Shown here piece by piece: positions 26,635 to 35,971 of a stretch of DNA of 64,000 nucleotides (its first letter is position 1; every line of letters begins with the position of its first letter). The position numbers and the translations under genes were made by a program. This stretch comes from Shinella curvata (lineage in GTDB: Bacteria > Pseudomonadota > Alphaproteobacteria > Rhizobiales > Rhizobiaceae), in assembly GCF_022899935.1 (NCBI RefSeq), contig NZ_JALJCJ010000005.1, positions 62,001 through 126,000 on the forward strand, written 5' to 3'. The notes beneath the pieces are model-generated. The model was given only the letters and a program-made list of their open reading frames with translations, did no database searches and was not told where the DNA came from.

Positions 26635-27618
26635 TCAGGTCCGCCGGCGGGTGCGCCACACGGTGGCGCCGACGGCGGCGATCAGGATCAGGCCCTGAAT
26701 GCTGTCTCGCAGCGCCTGCGGCAGGCCCAGGAGATTGAGCAAGGTGAAGAGCGCGAAGAGGCTGAGGGCCCCGAAGACCGCACTCCAGATGGAACCACGC
26801 CCGCCAAGAAGTTGCGCTCCGCCGATGACACAGGCGGCAATCGCCTGCAGTTCCAGCCCCTCGCCAGCATTCACGGAAACGCCGGAAAAGCCGCCGAGCA
26901 GGATGCCGGCCGTCACGGCCGAGACAGCCGAAACCACAAAAGCGAGAATGCGTGTCGCCGCGACAGGCGTTCCGGCAAGTTCGGCCGCGCGTGGATTGTC
27001 ACCGACGGCAAGCGCTCGCTTGCCGTAGACCGTGCCGCTCAGGCCGAACCAGGCGAGCGCCACGAAAGCGGCGAGAACCAGAGCCGCGAGCGGCAACGTG
27101 CCGATCAAGGGCACATCGCGCCAGACGAGCCGTCCGAGATTGCGGAAATTATCCGGCAGGTCACCGCGCGCCGCACCACCCGACCAGGCAAGCGCCAGGC
27201 CGTTGACGAGCAGCATGGTGCCAAGCGTGGTGATGATCGAGGGCACCTTGAGAAAGGTGATGACCAGGCCGTTTACCAGGCCAACGGCGATGCCCATGGT
27301 ATAGAGAGCGCCGATAACCGCCCAGGTAGCGTCGGGATCGCCGTTGATGAGGATCGATGCCGCCAGCACCACGAGCGTCGCGACCGCCCCCATTGAAAGA
27401 TCGAAGCCGCCCGTCAGGATGACATAGAGCTGTCCGCAGGCGAGAATGACGAGCGGCGCCGCCCGCCGCAGGAAGTTCATGAACAGGCCCGGCTCCAGAT
27501 AGTTCGGCTGAAGAAAGGCGATGGCGGCATAGAGCGCGATGAAGATCACGAGGCCGGCATTGACGGCAATGCGCGCCGGTCGGTGTCGTGACGGAGAGGT
27601 TTGCGGAACGGTCGTCAT
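26635..27618 (-). CDS. Sugar ABC transporter permease (RbsC-like)
   Basis: This is a 327-residue protein with about eight to nine membrane helices. The family motif GGFDLSMGAVATLV (residues about 65-80) and the EGLELQAIAACVIGGAQLLGG segment are both characteristic of RbsC/AraH-type permeases. The ATG at 27618 overlaps the stop of the other permease (ATGA). It pairs with that paralog as a heterodimer in the importer. Confidence 0.92.
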   Translation of the reverse strand: MTTVPQTSPSRHRPARIAVNAGLVIFIALYAAIAFLQPNYLEPGLFMNFLRRAAPLVILACGQLYVILTGGFDLSMGAVATLVVLAASILINGDPDATWAVIGALYTMGIAVGLVNGLVITFLKVPSIITTLGTMLLVNGLALAWSGGAARGDLPDNFRNLGRLVWRDVPLIGTLPLAALVLAAFVALAWFGLSGTVYGKRALAVGDNPRAAELAGTPVAATRILAFVVSAVSAVTAGILLGGFSGVSVNAGEGLELQAIAACVIGGAQLLGGRGSIWSAVFGALSLFALFTLLNLLGLPQALRDSIQGLILIAAVGATVWRTRRRT

Positions 27619-28583
27619 GCGACATGCCCCTTTGCGCGAACGGCATGGACGGCGACGGCGGCGATCACGATGGTTCCGCGCAGCACCTGTTTCAGGAAGG
27701 CGTCGATGCCAAGCATGTTGAAACCCGCATCGAGGCTGGCAAAGAGCAGAACACCGGCAAGCGTGCCCGCAACGCCGCCCTTGCCGCCGGCAAGGATCGT
27801 GCCGCCGATGACGGTGACGGCGATGGATTCGAGATCGTAGATACCGTCGCGGCCGATCCATGGTGTGCCGGATTGCAGCCGGGCGGCGAGATAGAGTCCT
27901 GCAGCGCCGGCAAAGAGGCTCGCGACCATATGGGCCGAGAGGATGACCCGCTCCGTGCGGATACCGGCAAGTCGCGCTCCGTCGGGATTGCCGCCCACCG
28001 CGTAGATACGCGCGCCGAACAGCGTTCGGTCGAGCACGAAAGCGGCGCAGAGCGACAGTGTGGCGAGAAGCAGCAGCGAGTAAGGCACACCCAGCACGCC
28101 GCCATAGGCGATGATCTGAAACTCTCGCGCCACGGAACCCTGGAGCGCACCGAACGAGGCGGCAAGCACGCCCTGGATGATGAGCCCGGTGCCGAGCGTC
28201 GCGATCAGCGGATTGATACCGCCATAGGCGACCAGAGCGCCATTGACGAAGCCCACCGCGACGCAAAGGCCGAGACACACAAGGATCGCTGGCAGCATCA
28301 TGGCCGGATCGCCCTGCATGACATGCGAAGCGAGAACGGCGACGGCGCTGATCAGCGCGGCGACGGAAAGATCGATCGAACCGACGAGGATCACGAAAGT
28401 CTGGCCAATCGCTACAAGCCCGAGCGCGACCATGCGCTGGAGCAGGCCGGTAACGCCCTGCCCGCTCAGTTGCGCAGTCTCCCCGGTCGCGAGCGCCACG
28501 ACGACGAAAAACCCGATGGAAAGTCCCGCAAGCAACACGGCCACGGGCACGCCGGGCTTCGGCTTCACAATGTCCGCCGTCAT
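27615..28583 (-). CDS. Sugar ABC transporter permease (RbsC-like), second subunit
   Basis: This is a 322-residue polytopic membrane protein of the same family as its neighbour: VGSIDLSVAALISAVAV and DLESIAVTVIGGTILAGGKGG. The ATG at 28583 overlaps the ATPase gene's stop by 4 nt, and its own stop overlaps the next permease start. The sequence differs enough from the neighbouring permease to indicate an old duplication and a heterodimeric channel. Confidence 0.92.
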   Translation of the reverse strand: MTADIVKPKPGVPVAVLLAGLSIGFFVVVALATGETAQLSGQGVTGLLQRMVALGLVAIGQTFVILVGSIDLSVAALISAVAVLASHVMQGDPAMMLPAILVCLGLCVAVGFVNGALVAYGGINPLIATLGTGLIIQGVLAASFGALQGSVAREFQIIAYGGVLGVPYSLLLLATLSLCAAFVLDRTLFGARIYAVGGNPDGARLAGIRTERVILSAHMVASLFAGAAGLYLAARLQSGTPWIGRDGIYDLESIAVTVIGGTILAGGKGGVAGTLAGVLLFASLDAGFNMLGIDAFLKQVLRGTIVIAAVAVHAVRAKGHVA

Positions 28584-30097
28584 GCGCCGGTCTCCTCCGA
28601 TGGCGCATCCGCAAGGCCGAGCGCAAGATGCATGATCTCCTCCTCGCTCGCGCCGCGCGGTACATCGCCGGATATGCGGCCCTGGTGCATGACCAGTACG
28701 CGATCGGCGATGCCGATCAGTTCCGGCATATCGGAGGAGACGACGACAATGCACCGGCCGGAATCGGCGAAAACGCGCATCGTCTCGTAGATGGCCGCCT
28801 TGGCCGCGATGTCGATGCCGCGCGTCGGCTCGACGAAGACGAGAATGTCCGACGCCTGGGCCAGCCAACGCACGATGATGGCCTTCTGCTGGTTGCCACC
28901 GGAGAGCGTGCCGATCTCCTGGCCGAAATCCGCAGCGCGCACATCCATCGCGCGCAGCCTCTCGTCGATGACGCCATCCGCAAGAGCACCCCTTTGCGGA
29001 CGCGTCAAAAGGCCGACCATGGACCGCAGCGTCAGGAGCGCGTTGTCGCGCACGGACTGACGAAGCGCCAGCCCTTCGCGCTTTCGGTCGCCCGGTAGAT
29101 AACCGATGCCTGCGGCCGTGGCCTGCCGCGGCGTGCGAAGCGCGATCGGCTGGCCCCGCAACGCGACCGTGCCGCTCGTGAAAGGAGCATCCCCGACCAG
29201 CGCCTGCGCCAGCGCGCCCTTACCGGAATCCTCCAGCCCCGCGACACCGATGATCTCGCCTGCCCGTACATCGAAGGTCACGTCGCGCAGAGCGCCATTC
29301 GTCCCGCCCTTGATAGACAGGAGAACCTCACGCGGCATGGAGGCCGGCGCAGCCGGATAGAAGTCCTTGAGATCGCGGCCGACCATGGCGCGCACGATCT
29401 CGCTGATCGGCGCAGCGTCACGCGGCCGCGTCCAGATCTTCCGCCCGTCCTTGAGGATGGTGATGCGGTCGGCAATCGCCGTGACCTCCGGCATACGATG
29501 TGAGATATAGACGATCGAGACACCGTCGCCGCGAAGGCTGTCGACCAGATTGAGCAGAGTCCGGCTGTCGCGTTCGTCGAGGGCGGCGGTGGGTTCGTCC
29601 ATGACGAGGATGCGCGTATCGAGGAGGAGTGCCTTGGCAATCTCGACGAGTTGCTGAAACGCGATGGAGAGCGAGGAAACCAGCGCCTGCGGATCAATCC
29701 GCGCGCCGATGCGGCGAAGAAGTTCAGCCGCCCTCTCGCGCATCGCCGCCTTGTCCAGGAGACCACGCCGGGCGATCTCGTGCCCCATGAAGATGTTGTC
29801 CGCGACGGTCCGGTGCGGCAGAAGGCTCAGCTCCTGGTGAATGATCGCGATGCCGGCCTCCGCTGCCTGCCGCGGATGTGTGAACTGCATCGCCTTTCCG
29901 GCGAGATGAATGGCACCGGCATCCGGCCTGTAACTGCCACCGAGGATTTTCATCAGCGTGGATTTCCCGGCGCCGTTTTCGCCGCAGATCGCGTGAACCT
30001 CACCCGGCAGGCACTCGAAATCGACGCCATCGAGCGCACGCACACCCGGAAAGGCCTTGCTGATGCCGGTCATGCTGAGTGCAGGAACGACCGTCAT
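28580..30097 (-). CDS. Sugar ABC transporter ATP-binding protein (RbsA/MglA-like, two ATPase domains)
   Basis: This is a 505-residue tandem ATPase. Domain 1 has Walker A CGENGAGKST and Walker B ILVMDEPTAALDE. Domain 2 lacks a canonical Walker A Lys region (AGLEDSGKGAL) but keeps LSGGNQQKAI and VEPTRGID, the normal pattern for this family. The ATG at 30097 overlaps the isomerase stop (ATGA). It energises the importer formed by the two permeases and the binding protein. Confidence 0.93.
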   Translation of the reverse strand: MTVVPALSMTGISKAFPGVRALDGVDFECLPGEVHAICGENGAGKSTLMKILGGSYRPDAGAIHLAGKAMQFTHPRQAAEAGIAIIHQELSLLPHRTVADNIFMGHEIARRGLLDKAAMRERAAELLRRIGARIDPQALVSSLSIAFQQLVEIAKALLLDTRILVMDEPTAALDERDSRTLLNLVDSLRGDGVSIVYISHRMPEVTAIADRITILKDGRKIWTRPRDAAPISEIVRAMVGRDLKDFYPAAPASMPREVLLSIKGGTNGALRDVTFDVRAGEIIGVAGLEDSGKGALAQALVGDAPFTSGTVALRGQPIALRTPRQATAAGIGYLPGDRKREGLALRQSVRDNALLTLRSMVGLLTRPQRGALADGVIDERLRAMDVRAADFGQEIGTLSGGNQQKAIIVRWLAQASDILVFVEPTRGIDIAAKAAIYETMRVFADSGRCIVVVSSDMPELIGIADRVLVMHQGRISGDVPRGASEEEIMHLALGLADAPSEETGA

Positions 30098-30954
30098 GCC
30101 AGCCGCTCTCCCGCCGCCGCCCATTCCCGGCGGATGAAGGCGATGCTGTCGGCAAACAGGCCATCGAGATCGTCGAACAGGTCGCGCCAGACGCGCGTCG
30201 CACCGGCAAGCTCCGGCAGCGCGCGACCGAAAGATTCGACCGTCAGCCAGCCGTCATAACCGCAGCGGCGCAGCGCGTCGAAATGCGCCGCGAACGGCAC
30301 ATGGCCGGAACCGGGCACGCCACGGTCGTTTTCGGAGACATGGAAATGGTTGATCTCGCCGTGATAGCGCTCGTAGGTCGCCGGCGGGTCCTTTTCCTCG
30401 ATATTCGCATGGAACGTGTCGAACATATAGCCATAGTTGGGGTGATTGACGGCGCGGTGGATCGCCGATGCCTGCGCGATGGTCGACATCATGTAGCATT
30501 CGAAACGGTTGACGGCCTCGGCCGAAATGCGAATGCCGGCGGGGGTGGCATACTCGGCCATTGCGCGCATCGCTTCGACACAGCGATCGAATTCCTCGGG
30601 CGTCGGCCCGAAGCCGGTGAAAACGCCGACGGGCGAATGGAGCGGGCCTGCAATGATCTCGCCACCCATCGCCGCGGTGCAATCAACGATCCAGCGATGA
30701 TGGTCACGTGCCTTTGCCCGCACGGATGCATCTGGGCTGACCGGATTGGCCTCCGACGTGGCGACAGCGGCGGCACCGGCTACCAGACCAATATCGCCGA
30801 GCAACCGGCCGAGTGCCACGTAGTGCTGCTCGCTGCCGGAAAACACGGGAATTTCCACCGCGTCATAGCCGAGCGCCTTCAGCCTTTCGAGCTGGCGCGC
30901 ATGCTGCAGGCCGATGTCTGCGCCGATGACGAGCAGGTTGAATGCGACTTTCAC
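30094..30954 (-). CDS. Sugar isomerase/epimerase, D-tagatose/D-psicose 3-epimerase-like
   Basis: This is a 286-residue TIM barrel. Metal and catalytic residues typical of ketose 3-epimerases are seen: Glu in ISAEAVNRFE, Asp in FDTFHANIEE, His in HFHVSENDRG, Glu in TVESFG. These enzymes invert C3 of ketoses such as tagatose, psicose or related sugars. GTG at 30954 is chosen because AGGAGG lies 6 nt upstream. It is the first gene of the importer operon, which suggests that a rare ketose or polyol-derived sugar is the transported compound. Confidence 0.85.
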   Translation of the reverse strand: MKVAFNLLVIGADIGLQHARQLERLKALGYDAVEIPVFSGSEQHYVALGRLLGDIGLVAGAAAVATSEANPVSPDASVRAKARDHHRWIVDCTAAMGGEIIAGPLHSPVGVFTGFGPTPEEFDRCVEAMRAMAEYATPAGIRISAEAVNRFECYMMSTIAQASAIHRAVNHPNYGYMFDTFHANIEEKDPPATYERYHGEINHFHVSENDRGVPGSGHVPFAAHFDALRRCGYDGWLTVESFGRALPELAGATRVWRDLFDDLDGLFADSIAFIRREWAAAGERLA

Positions 30955-31094
30955 TGATGTCCTCCTCTTCGCCGCGCCAGCCCGTCTCCCTCGGCCGTCC
31001 GCGACGAAAGCACAATGGCAGGCTTGACTCGGCAATTCTTGCGGACAACAACAGTGGTAAATTTCTTAAGTCATTTTGTGTTGGGAGGCGCAAA

Positions 31095-32111
31095 TTGAAC
31101 AGACATGCCGTCATATCTCCGGCCGATTACCGGCCCTCGGTCTTCCGCCAACCCGACTCGGTCATGTACGCCGACAATTGCAAGGAGCTGCAGGCCGCCG
31201 CCCGTCAGGGCGAGGTCGAGCTTCACGCCTGGACACGCGGAAGCTATCCCGGCATTTCGCTCGGCGAACGCCTGCCGGGCATCCGCACCGTCGGCTTCTG
31301 GGATGCGCGCCATAGCCAATCCTGGGGACTCGGCCGGCACTGCAACGAAGGCTTCAAGATCGCCTATCTGGCGCGTGGCAGCCTGGATCTGGTGGTGGAC
31401 GATCGAACCTATGCGCTCAAGCAGGGCCAGTTCATCGTTATCCGTCCGTGGCAGCTGCACGCCATCGGCAATCCGAATGTTGGCCCAAGCCGGCTTCTGT
31501 GGATCATTCTCGATGCGGGCCTTCGCCGGCCGAGCGAAAGGCCCGAATGGCCGGACTGGCTTGTCCTCTCGCGGGACGAGGCCGAACGGCTTGGCGAAAT
31601 CCTGACACAGAACAATCAGCCGGTCTGGGATGGTGGCGCCGAGCTCTGCCGCGCCTTCGAGGCGATCCCTTCCATCCTGCTCGACCGTAGCCCACAGGAC
31701 GGCGAAACGCGCCTGAAGGTGGCGATCAATGCCATGATGCTCAGCCTTGTCGACCGGATGGGCGAACAGGCGCCGACGCTCGACCCCGACCTATCGACCT
31801 CGCAGCACACCGTCGCGATCTTCCTGCGACGGCTCGCCCATGCGCTCGAAGAGGATTGGTCGCTTGAGGGCATGGCCGAAGAGTGTGGGCTCTCGCGCAC
31901 GCGCTTTGCCGACTACTGCAAGAAACTCACGAATATGGCGCCACGCCAGTATCTCCAGCATCTGCGCCTGGAACAGGCCTCGCGTCTCCTCCAGGAACCG
32001 CACAATACCAGCGTCACGGAAATCGCCTTGAGTTGCGGATTCAATTCAAGCCAGTACTTTTCTAACGCTTTCAAGAAGCGCTACGGGTATGCCCCAAGTA
32101 GCGGCAGATAG
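31095..32111 (+). CDS. AraC family transcriptional regulator
   Basis: This is a 338-residue protein. The N-terminal cupin-like sensing half (LAYLARGSLDLVVDDRTYALKQGQ region) is followed by a C-terminal double HTH of about 100 residues (LEGMAEECGLSRTRFADYCK, then SVTEIALSCGFNSSQYFSNAFKK as two pieces). The unusual start TTG at 31095 is chosen because GGGAGG lies 6 nt upstream and no ATG begins near there. It is divergent from the importer/epimerase operon, 140 bp apart, so it is the likely sugar-responsive activator. Confidence 0.88.
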   Translation: MNRHAVISPADYRPSVFRQPDSVMYADNCKELQAAARQGEVELHAWTRGSYPGISLGERLPGIRTVGFWDARHSQSWGLGRHCNEGFKIAYLARGSLDLVVDDRTYALKQGQFIVIRPWQLHAIGNPNVGPSRLLWIILDAGLRRPSERPEWPDWLVLSRDEAERLGEILTQNNQPVWDGGAELCRAFEAIPSILLDRSPQDGETRLKVAINAMMLSLVDRMGEQAPTLDPDLSTSQHTVAIFLRRLAHALEEDWSLEGMAEECGLSRTRFADYCKKLTNMAPRQYLQHLRLEQASRLLQEPHNTSVTEIALSCGFNSSQYFSNAFKKRYGYAPSSGR

Positions 32112-32232
32112 CCAAGAAATTCAGGAAAGGGGCCTGTTCGCACTGTTCATCAACCCCGCCGAGTGACGCAGATTTCGATAGCTCTGAGCTTTCGGTATCG
32201 ACGCTGATCCAGCCGGTCACACGGGTGACATT

Positions 32233-32997
32233 TCACTTCGCCAGATATCCTCCGTCAGCCTCAAGGCACGCGCCTGTCACGAAGGACGCCGCATCCGAGA
32301 GCAGGAACAGGATGACATTGGTGATCTCATCGGCCTGACCAACCCGCTGCATCGGGTGTAGTGCGGCTGCGGCATTGCGCTTTTCGTCGCTCAGATGACC
32401 GAGCAGAGGCGTGTCGATGAAACCCGGCGCAACGGCGTTGATGCGGATGCCTTGCCCGGCATGGTCGAGGGCTGCCGCCTTGGTAAGGCCGATGACGCCG
32501 TGTTTGGCCGCGGTATAGGCCGGCTGGCCGGCAAAGCCACGAAACCCCATGATGGACGAGACATTGACGATGGAACCGCCGCCCCTCGCCAGCATGGCCG
32601 GAACCTGATGTCGCACCGCGTTGAACACGCCGGTCAGGTTGACCGCAATGATCCTGTCCCATTGCTCAGACGGATAAGACGCCGTCTCGCAGCGCGGCAG
32701 GTCGATGCCGGCGGAATTGACGGCGAGATCGAGGCCACCGAAATTGTCGACACCACGCCTGATTGCCTCTTCTACGCTGGCAATCACCGTGACGTCGACT
32801 TCGACCGCCAGCACGGTCTCGGATGCGAGCGTATTGGCGAAGGCGTCCAGCCGTACCTTGTCCCGATCCGCGAGAACGAGCTTTGCACCGAGATCGGCCA
32901 GTCTGTGGGCGGTCGCAGCGCCGATACCCGAAGCGGCGCCTGAAACGAAGGCAACCTTGCCCGAAAACGCCGTGGGATCGATAAGGGAAGATGCCAT
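32233..32997 (-). CDS. Short-chain dehydrogenase/reductase (SDR)
   Basis: This is a 254-residue classical SDR with cofactor motif SGAASGIGAA near residue 17 and catalytic Ser (NVSSIMG), Tyr and Lys (YTAAKHG). D42-D44 after the second strand (LADRDK) favours NAD(H). It probably oxidises or reduces a hydroxyl/keto group of the compound handled by the cluster. It is just downstream of the XRE-cupin gene on the same strand. Confidence 0.9.
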   Translation of the reverse strand: MASSLIDPTAFSGKVAFVSGAASGIGAATAHRLADLGAKLVLADRDKVRLDAFANTLASETVLAVEVDVTVIASVEEAIRRGVDNFGGLDLAVNSAGIDLPRCETASYPSEQWDRIIAVNLTGVFNAVRHQVPAMLARGGGSIVNVSSIMGFRGFAGQPAYTAAKHGVIGLTKAAALDHAGQGIRINAVAPGFIDTPLLGHLSDEKRNAAAALHPMQRVGQADEITNVILFLLSDAASFVTGACLEADGGYLAK

Positions 32998-33017
32998 GCG
33001 TGCCCGTCTGTCGTGAT

Positions 33018-33602
33018 CTACTTGTAAACACCGACCCAGATGATGATGGTCGGTTCGGTCTTCGAGGGATTGTGGGAGCGATAGGTCGACGAGCGATTGA
33101 AGCGGTAGCTGTCGCCCTCGACGAGCTCGAACTTTTCTTCGTCCACCCAGAGTTCCAGACGCCCCTTGAGGATGTAACCGTATTCGGCGCCCGACGTCGG
33201 CACGTTCTTGGGTTCCGTTTCCAGGCCGGGCTCGAAGGTCGACATCATGAATTCGACATCGGAATCGAGCTGCGGCGTCAGGAGTTCCGTTCGCGCACCC
33301 CGATGCAGCATGAAGCGGCGTTGGCCGCTGCGAACGACGATATCCTTTTCGCGCTCGGCGTCCGGCTGCTTCTCTTCCAGATCGACGAACCAGCTCATCG
33401 GCACGCCGAAGATCGTACAGGCCGCGTAGAGATCCTTCAGTGTCGGCTGCGACAGACCGCGTTCGAGCTGGCTGACATAGCCGGTTGAACGGTTCAGCCC
33501 CTCGGCAAGTTGCTGGATGGTGATGCGCCGCGAACGCCTAAGCTCACGCAGCGTCTTCCCCACATGATCGGGCGTCGGGACTTCGAAAACGGAATTGGAC
33601 AT
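33018..33602 (-). CDS. XRE family transcriptional regulator with C-terminal cupin domain
   Basis: This is a 194-residue protein. An HTH at residues about 11-70 (LRELRRSRRITIQQLAEGL, then STGYVSQLERG) is followed by a cupin domain, about 115-190 (EYGYILKGRLELWVDEEKFEL). This architecture is common in small-molecule-sensing repressors of catabolic genes. The ATG at 33602 gives the family's length; an ATG at 33683 has no support. An AT-rich site just upstream recurs before both acetoacetate-decarboxylase-family genes, suggesting autoregulation and control of those genes. Confidence 0.88.
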   Translation of the reverse strand: MSNSVFEVPTPDHVGKTLRELRRSRRITIQQLAEGLNRSTGYVSQLERGLSQPTLKDLYAACTIFGVPMSWFVDLEEKQPDAEREKDIVVRSGQRRFMLHRGARTELLTPQLDSDVEFMMSTFEPGLETEPKNVPTSGAEYGYILKGRLELWVDEEKFELVEGDSYRFNRSSTYRSHNPSKTEPTIIIWVGVYK

Positions 33603-33617
33603 CGCGCACAACCTGAC

Positions 33618-33634
33618 AAATTCATTTGAATGAT
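33618..33634. promoter_or_regulatory. Candidate operator upstream of the XRE-cupin gene (motif copy 1)
   Basis: AAATTCATTTGAATGAT lies 15 nt upstream of the ATG. It matches the pattern AAATTCA-N4-AATGAW found also at 40766 and 47038. It contains the palindrome ATTCATTTGAAT. Confidence 0.5.
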
Positions 33635-33721
33635 GGAATTGATCAAATACTTCATCGAAGTCAATGTCAGCCTTGGATTGCAATCGTCGATGGAGCCTTT
33701 GTCCCCATCTGCTGGGCCATC

Positions 33722-34486
33722 TCAGCCAAACGTTCCCGCCGTCGTGCCGCCATCCAGCATATAGACCATGCCGTTGGCATAACTTGCCTGCGGCGACAGC
33801 AGGTGGCCAATGGCATCGGCCACTTCATCCGGCCGTGCGAAACGGCCGAGTGGTACGCGCCGCTCGTAGAAGGCACGATCGTAGCCGCCGCCTTCCTTCA
33901 GGAGACCGTCGGCCATCGGCGTGTCGACAAAGCTCGGGCAGACGACGTTGCTGCGCAGGCCTTGGGGGCCATGATCGAGCGCCATGCAACGGATCAGACC
34001 GACCACACCATGCTTTGATGCGCTGTAGGCGGCATAACCGCGTGAACCACGCACGCCGGAGTCCGAACTGACCGCGACAAAGGCGGAGGACGGATTGTGC
34101 AACAGGTGCGGAACCGCATGCCGCGCCAGCAGGAAGGGACCTGTCAGGTTCACAGCCAGCGTGATCTCCCAAGTCTCGTCGGTCAGCGTCGTGACGTCGC
34201 CTTTCCGTGCGACGCCGGCTGCGGCGACAACACCGGAGAGAAAGCCGTGTCCTTCGACAGCCCGGCCGACCGCACCTCCGACATCGCTGTTCACGGACGC
34301 GTCACCAGCCACCGCAATGACCGACGCTCCCCGGTTCTGGCAGGCGCTTGCCACCTCCGCCATCGCCGACACGTTGCGATCGAACAGGGTGAGCGCGACG
34401 CCGTCTTTGGCCAGATAAATCGCGGTTGCCCGCCCGATCCCGGAGGCCGCGCCGGAGATCAGGACGGATGTCTGGGCTTTAGGCAT
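33722..34486 (-). CDS. Short-chain dehydrogenase/reductase (SDR)
   Basis: This is a 254-residue classical SDR: SGAASGIGRATAIYL near residue 10, catalytic Ser (VAVSSDSG) and YSASKHG. The Asp at the end of strand 2 (TLFDRN) suggests NAD preference. GGAGGAAAC precedes the ATG. It follows the Liv ATPase genes in the same direction and is probably cotranscribed with them. Confidence 0.9.
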   Translation of the reverse strand: MPKAQTSVLISGAASGIGRATAIYLAKDGVALTLFDRNVSAMAEVASACQNRGASVIAVAGDASVNSDVGGAVGRAVEGHGFLSGVVAAAGVARKGDVTTLTDETWEITLAVNLTGPFLLARHAVPHLLHNPSSAFVAVSSDSGVRGSRGYAAYSASKHGVVGLIRCMALDHGPQGLRSNVVCPSFVDTPMADGLLKEGGGYDRAFYERRVPLGRFARPDEVADAIGHLLSPQASYANGMVYMLDGGTTAGTFG

Positions 34487-34506
34487 GTTTCCTCCTATAT
34501 GCCCAG

Positions 34507-35208
34507 TCAGGCGCCGAGATAGGCAGCCTTGAGATCGGGATCGTTGAGCACATTGTTGGCGCCCCCCTCCACCGAGCAGCGCCCGGCATCGATCACATAG
34601 GCATAGTCGGCGATTTCCAGGGCCACCGCGGCATTCTGCTCGACGACGACGAGGCTGATACCGGATTTCGACAGCGTGATGATGATCTCAAAGATCTGGT
34701 TGATGATCTTCGGCGCCAGACCGAGCGATGGCTCGTCCAGCATCAGGAGTTCGGGTGTCGCCATCAGCGAGCGGCCGATCGCCAGCATCTGCTGCTGGCC
34801 GCCGCTCATGCGGCTCGCCAGCGAATGACGCCTCTCCTTGAGGATCGGGAACATGTCGTAGACCTGGGTCCTGATCTCGTCGAAGCTGCGCCCGCGGCCG
34901 GGGATGTAGCCGGCCAGCAAGTTCTCCTCCACCGTCAGCCGCTGGAGGATCTGGCGCCCTTCGGGGCAATGGGCGAGACCGAGGCGGGTGATCTCTTCAG
35001 GCGGCAGGCCCCTGATCGGCCTGCCCTTGAATTCGATCTCGCCGGCATAGATCTGCGTCAGGCCCGAAATCGAGCGCAGGGTCGATGTCTTGCCCGCGCC
35101 GTTCGCGCCGATGATCGTGACGATCTCGCCGGCGCGAACTTCCAGATCAATGCCGAACAATACCTGCGTTCGCCCGTAGCCCGCCTTGAGCCCGGCGACT
35201 TTGAGCAA
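34507..35208 (-). CDS. Branched-chain-type amino acid ABC transporter ATP-binding protein (LivF-like)
   Basis: This is a 233-residue ATPase from a TTG at 35208: Walker A GANGAGKTS, signature MSGGQQQ, Walker B MLDEPSLGLAP, switch His replaced by VVVEQN as is normal for LivF. Length and the first motif LLKVAGLKAGYG fit the family only if translation starts near this TTG, which overlaps the LivG end by 62 bp; no ribosome site is obvious, so the start is uncertain. It powers the importer with LivG. Confidence 0.88.
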   Translation of the reverse strand: MLKVAGLKAGYGRTQVLFGIDLEVRAGEIVTIIGANGAGKTSTLRSISGLTQIYAGEIEFKGRPIRGLPPEEITRLGLAHCPEGRQILQRLTVEENLLAGYIPGRGRSFDEIRTQVYDMFPILKERRHSLASRMSGGQQQMLAIGRSLMATPELLMLDEPSLGLAPKIINQIFEIIITLSKSGISLVVVEQNAAVALEIADYAYVIDAGRCSVEGGANNVLNDPDLKAAYLGA

Positions 35209-35971
35209 GCTTGCGGATGTCGTCGAGTTCTTCCGTGGTTCCAAGATAGGCCTCCTGCACTCTTTCGTTCGTGCGCACCAGATCCGGCGTGCCGGAGCAA
35301 AGCAGCTCGCCATAGTTCAAGACGTCGATCCGGTCGGAAATGGACATAACCATGTCCATGTCGTGCTCGACGAGGATGATCGCGCGGTCTTCACGTTTCA
35401 GGCCGGCGATCATCGCCGCCATGTCTTTCGTTTCGGTATGGTTGAGACCGGCGGCCGGCTCATCCAGCAGCACGATCGGCGCCTGCGTGACGAAGGCGCG
35501 CGCCAGTTCGAGGATTTTCTGGCGTCCATATGGCAGGTCGCCGGCCAGAACATCCGCTACATCCGACAGATGAAATTCGGCGAGGCAGGCGTGGCAGATT
35601 TCGAGCCGTTCGGCCTTGCTCAGCCGTTTTGCGCCCGTCAGGAAGGTCAGCCACGACTGCGGGAAGAAGCAGACCTCCAGATTCTCCAGAACCGTCATGC
35701 CATCGAAAAGGCGAAGGTTCTGGTAGGTACGCGATACGCCGAGCTGGGCAATGCGGTGCTTGGGCAACTGATTGAGTGCCGTCGCGCCGAGCCGGATCGT
35801 GCCTGAAGTCACCGAATAGGAGCCGGCGATCATGTTGACAACGGTCGACTTGCCGGCACCGTTCGGCCCGATGATCGAGTAGATCGACCCGACGTCGAAG
35901 GACAGCGACAGGTTGCGGATCGCGACGAGCGAGCCGAAATGCTTGCTTACGTTTTCGAGGGCGAGAGCCAT
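35147..35971 (-). CDS. Branched-chain-type amino acid ABC transporter ATP-binding protein (LivG-like)
   Basis: This is a 274-residue ATPase with Walker A GPNGAGKST, LivG-type signature LPYGRQKILELARAF, Walker B IVLLDEPAAGLN and EHDMDMVM. The C terminus runs beyond the LivF start and is longer than usual (ends AGGLRANAG-like, basic). It overlaps the LivM gene by 25 bp. It is the second ATPase of the importer. Confidence 0.92.
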   Translation of the reverse strand: MALALENVSKHFGSLVAIRNLSLSFDVGSIYSIIGPNGAGKSTVVNMIAGSYSVTSGTIRLGATALNQLPKHRIAQLGVSRTYQNLRLFDGMTVLENLEVCFFPQSWLTFLTGAKRLSKAERLEICHACLAEFHLSDVADVLAGDLPYGRQKILELARAFVTQAPIVLLDEPAAGLNHTETKDMAAMIAGLKREDRAIILVEHDMDMVMSISDRIDVLNYGELLCSGTPDLVRTNERVQEAYLGTTEELDDIRKLAQSRRAQGGLRANAGIVRH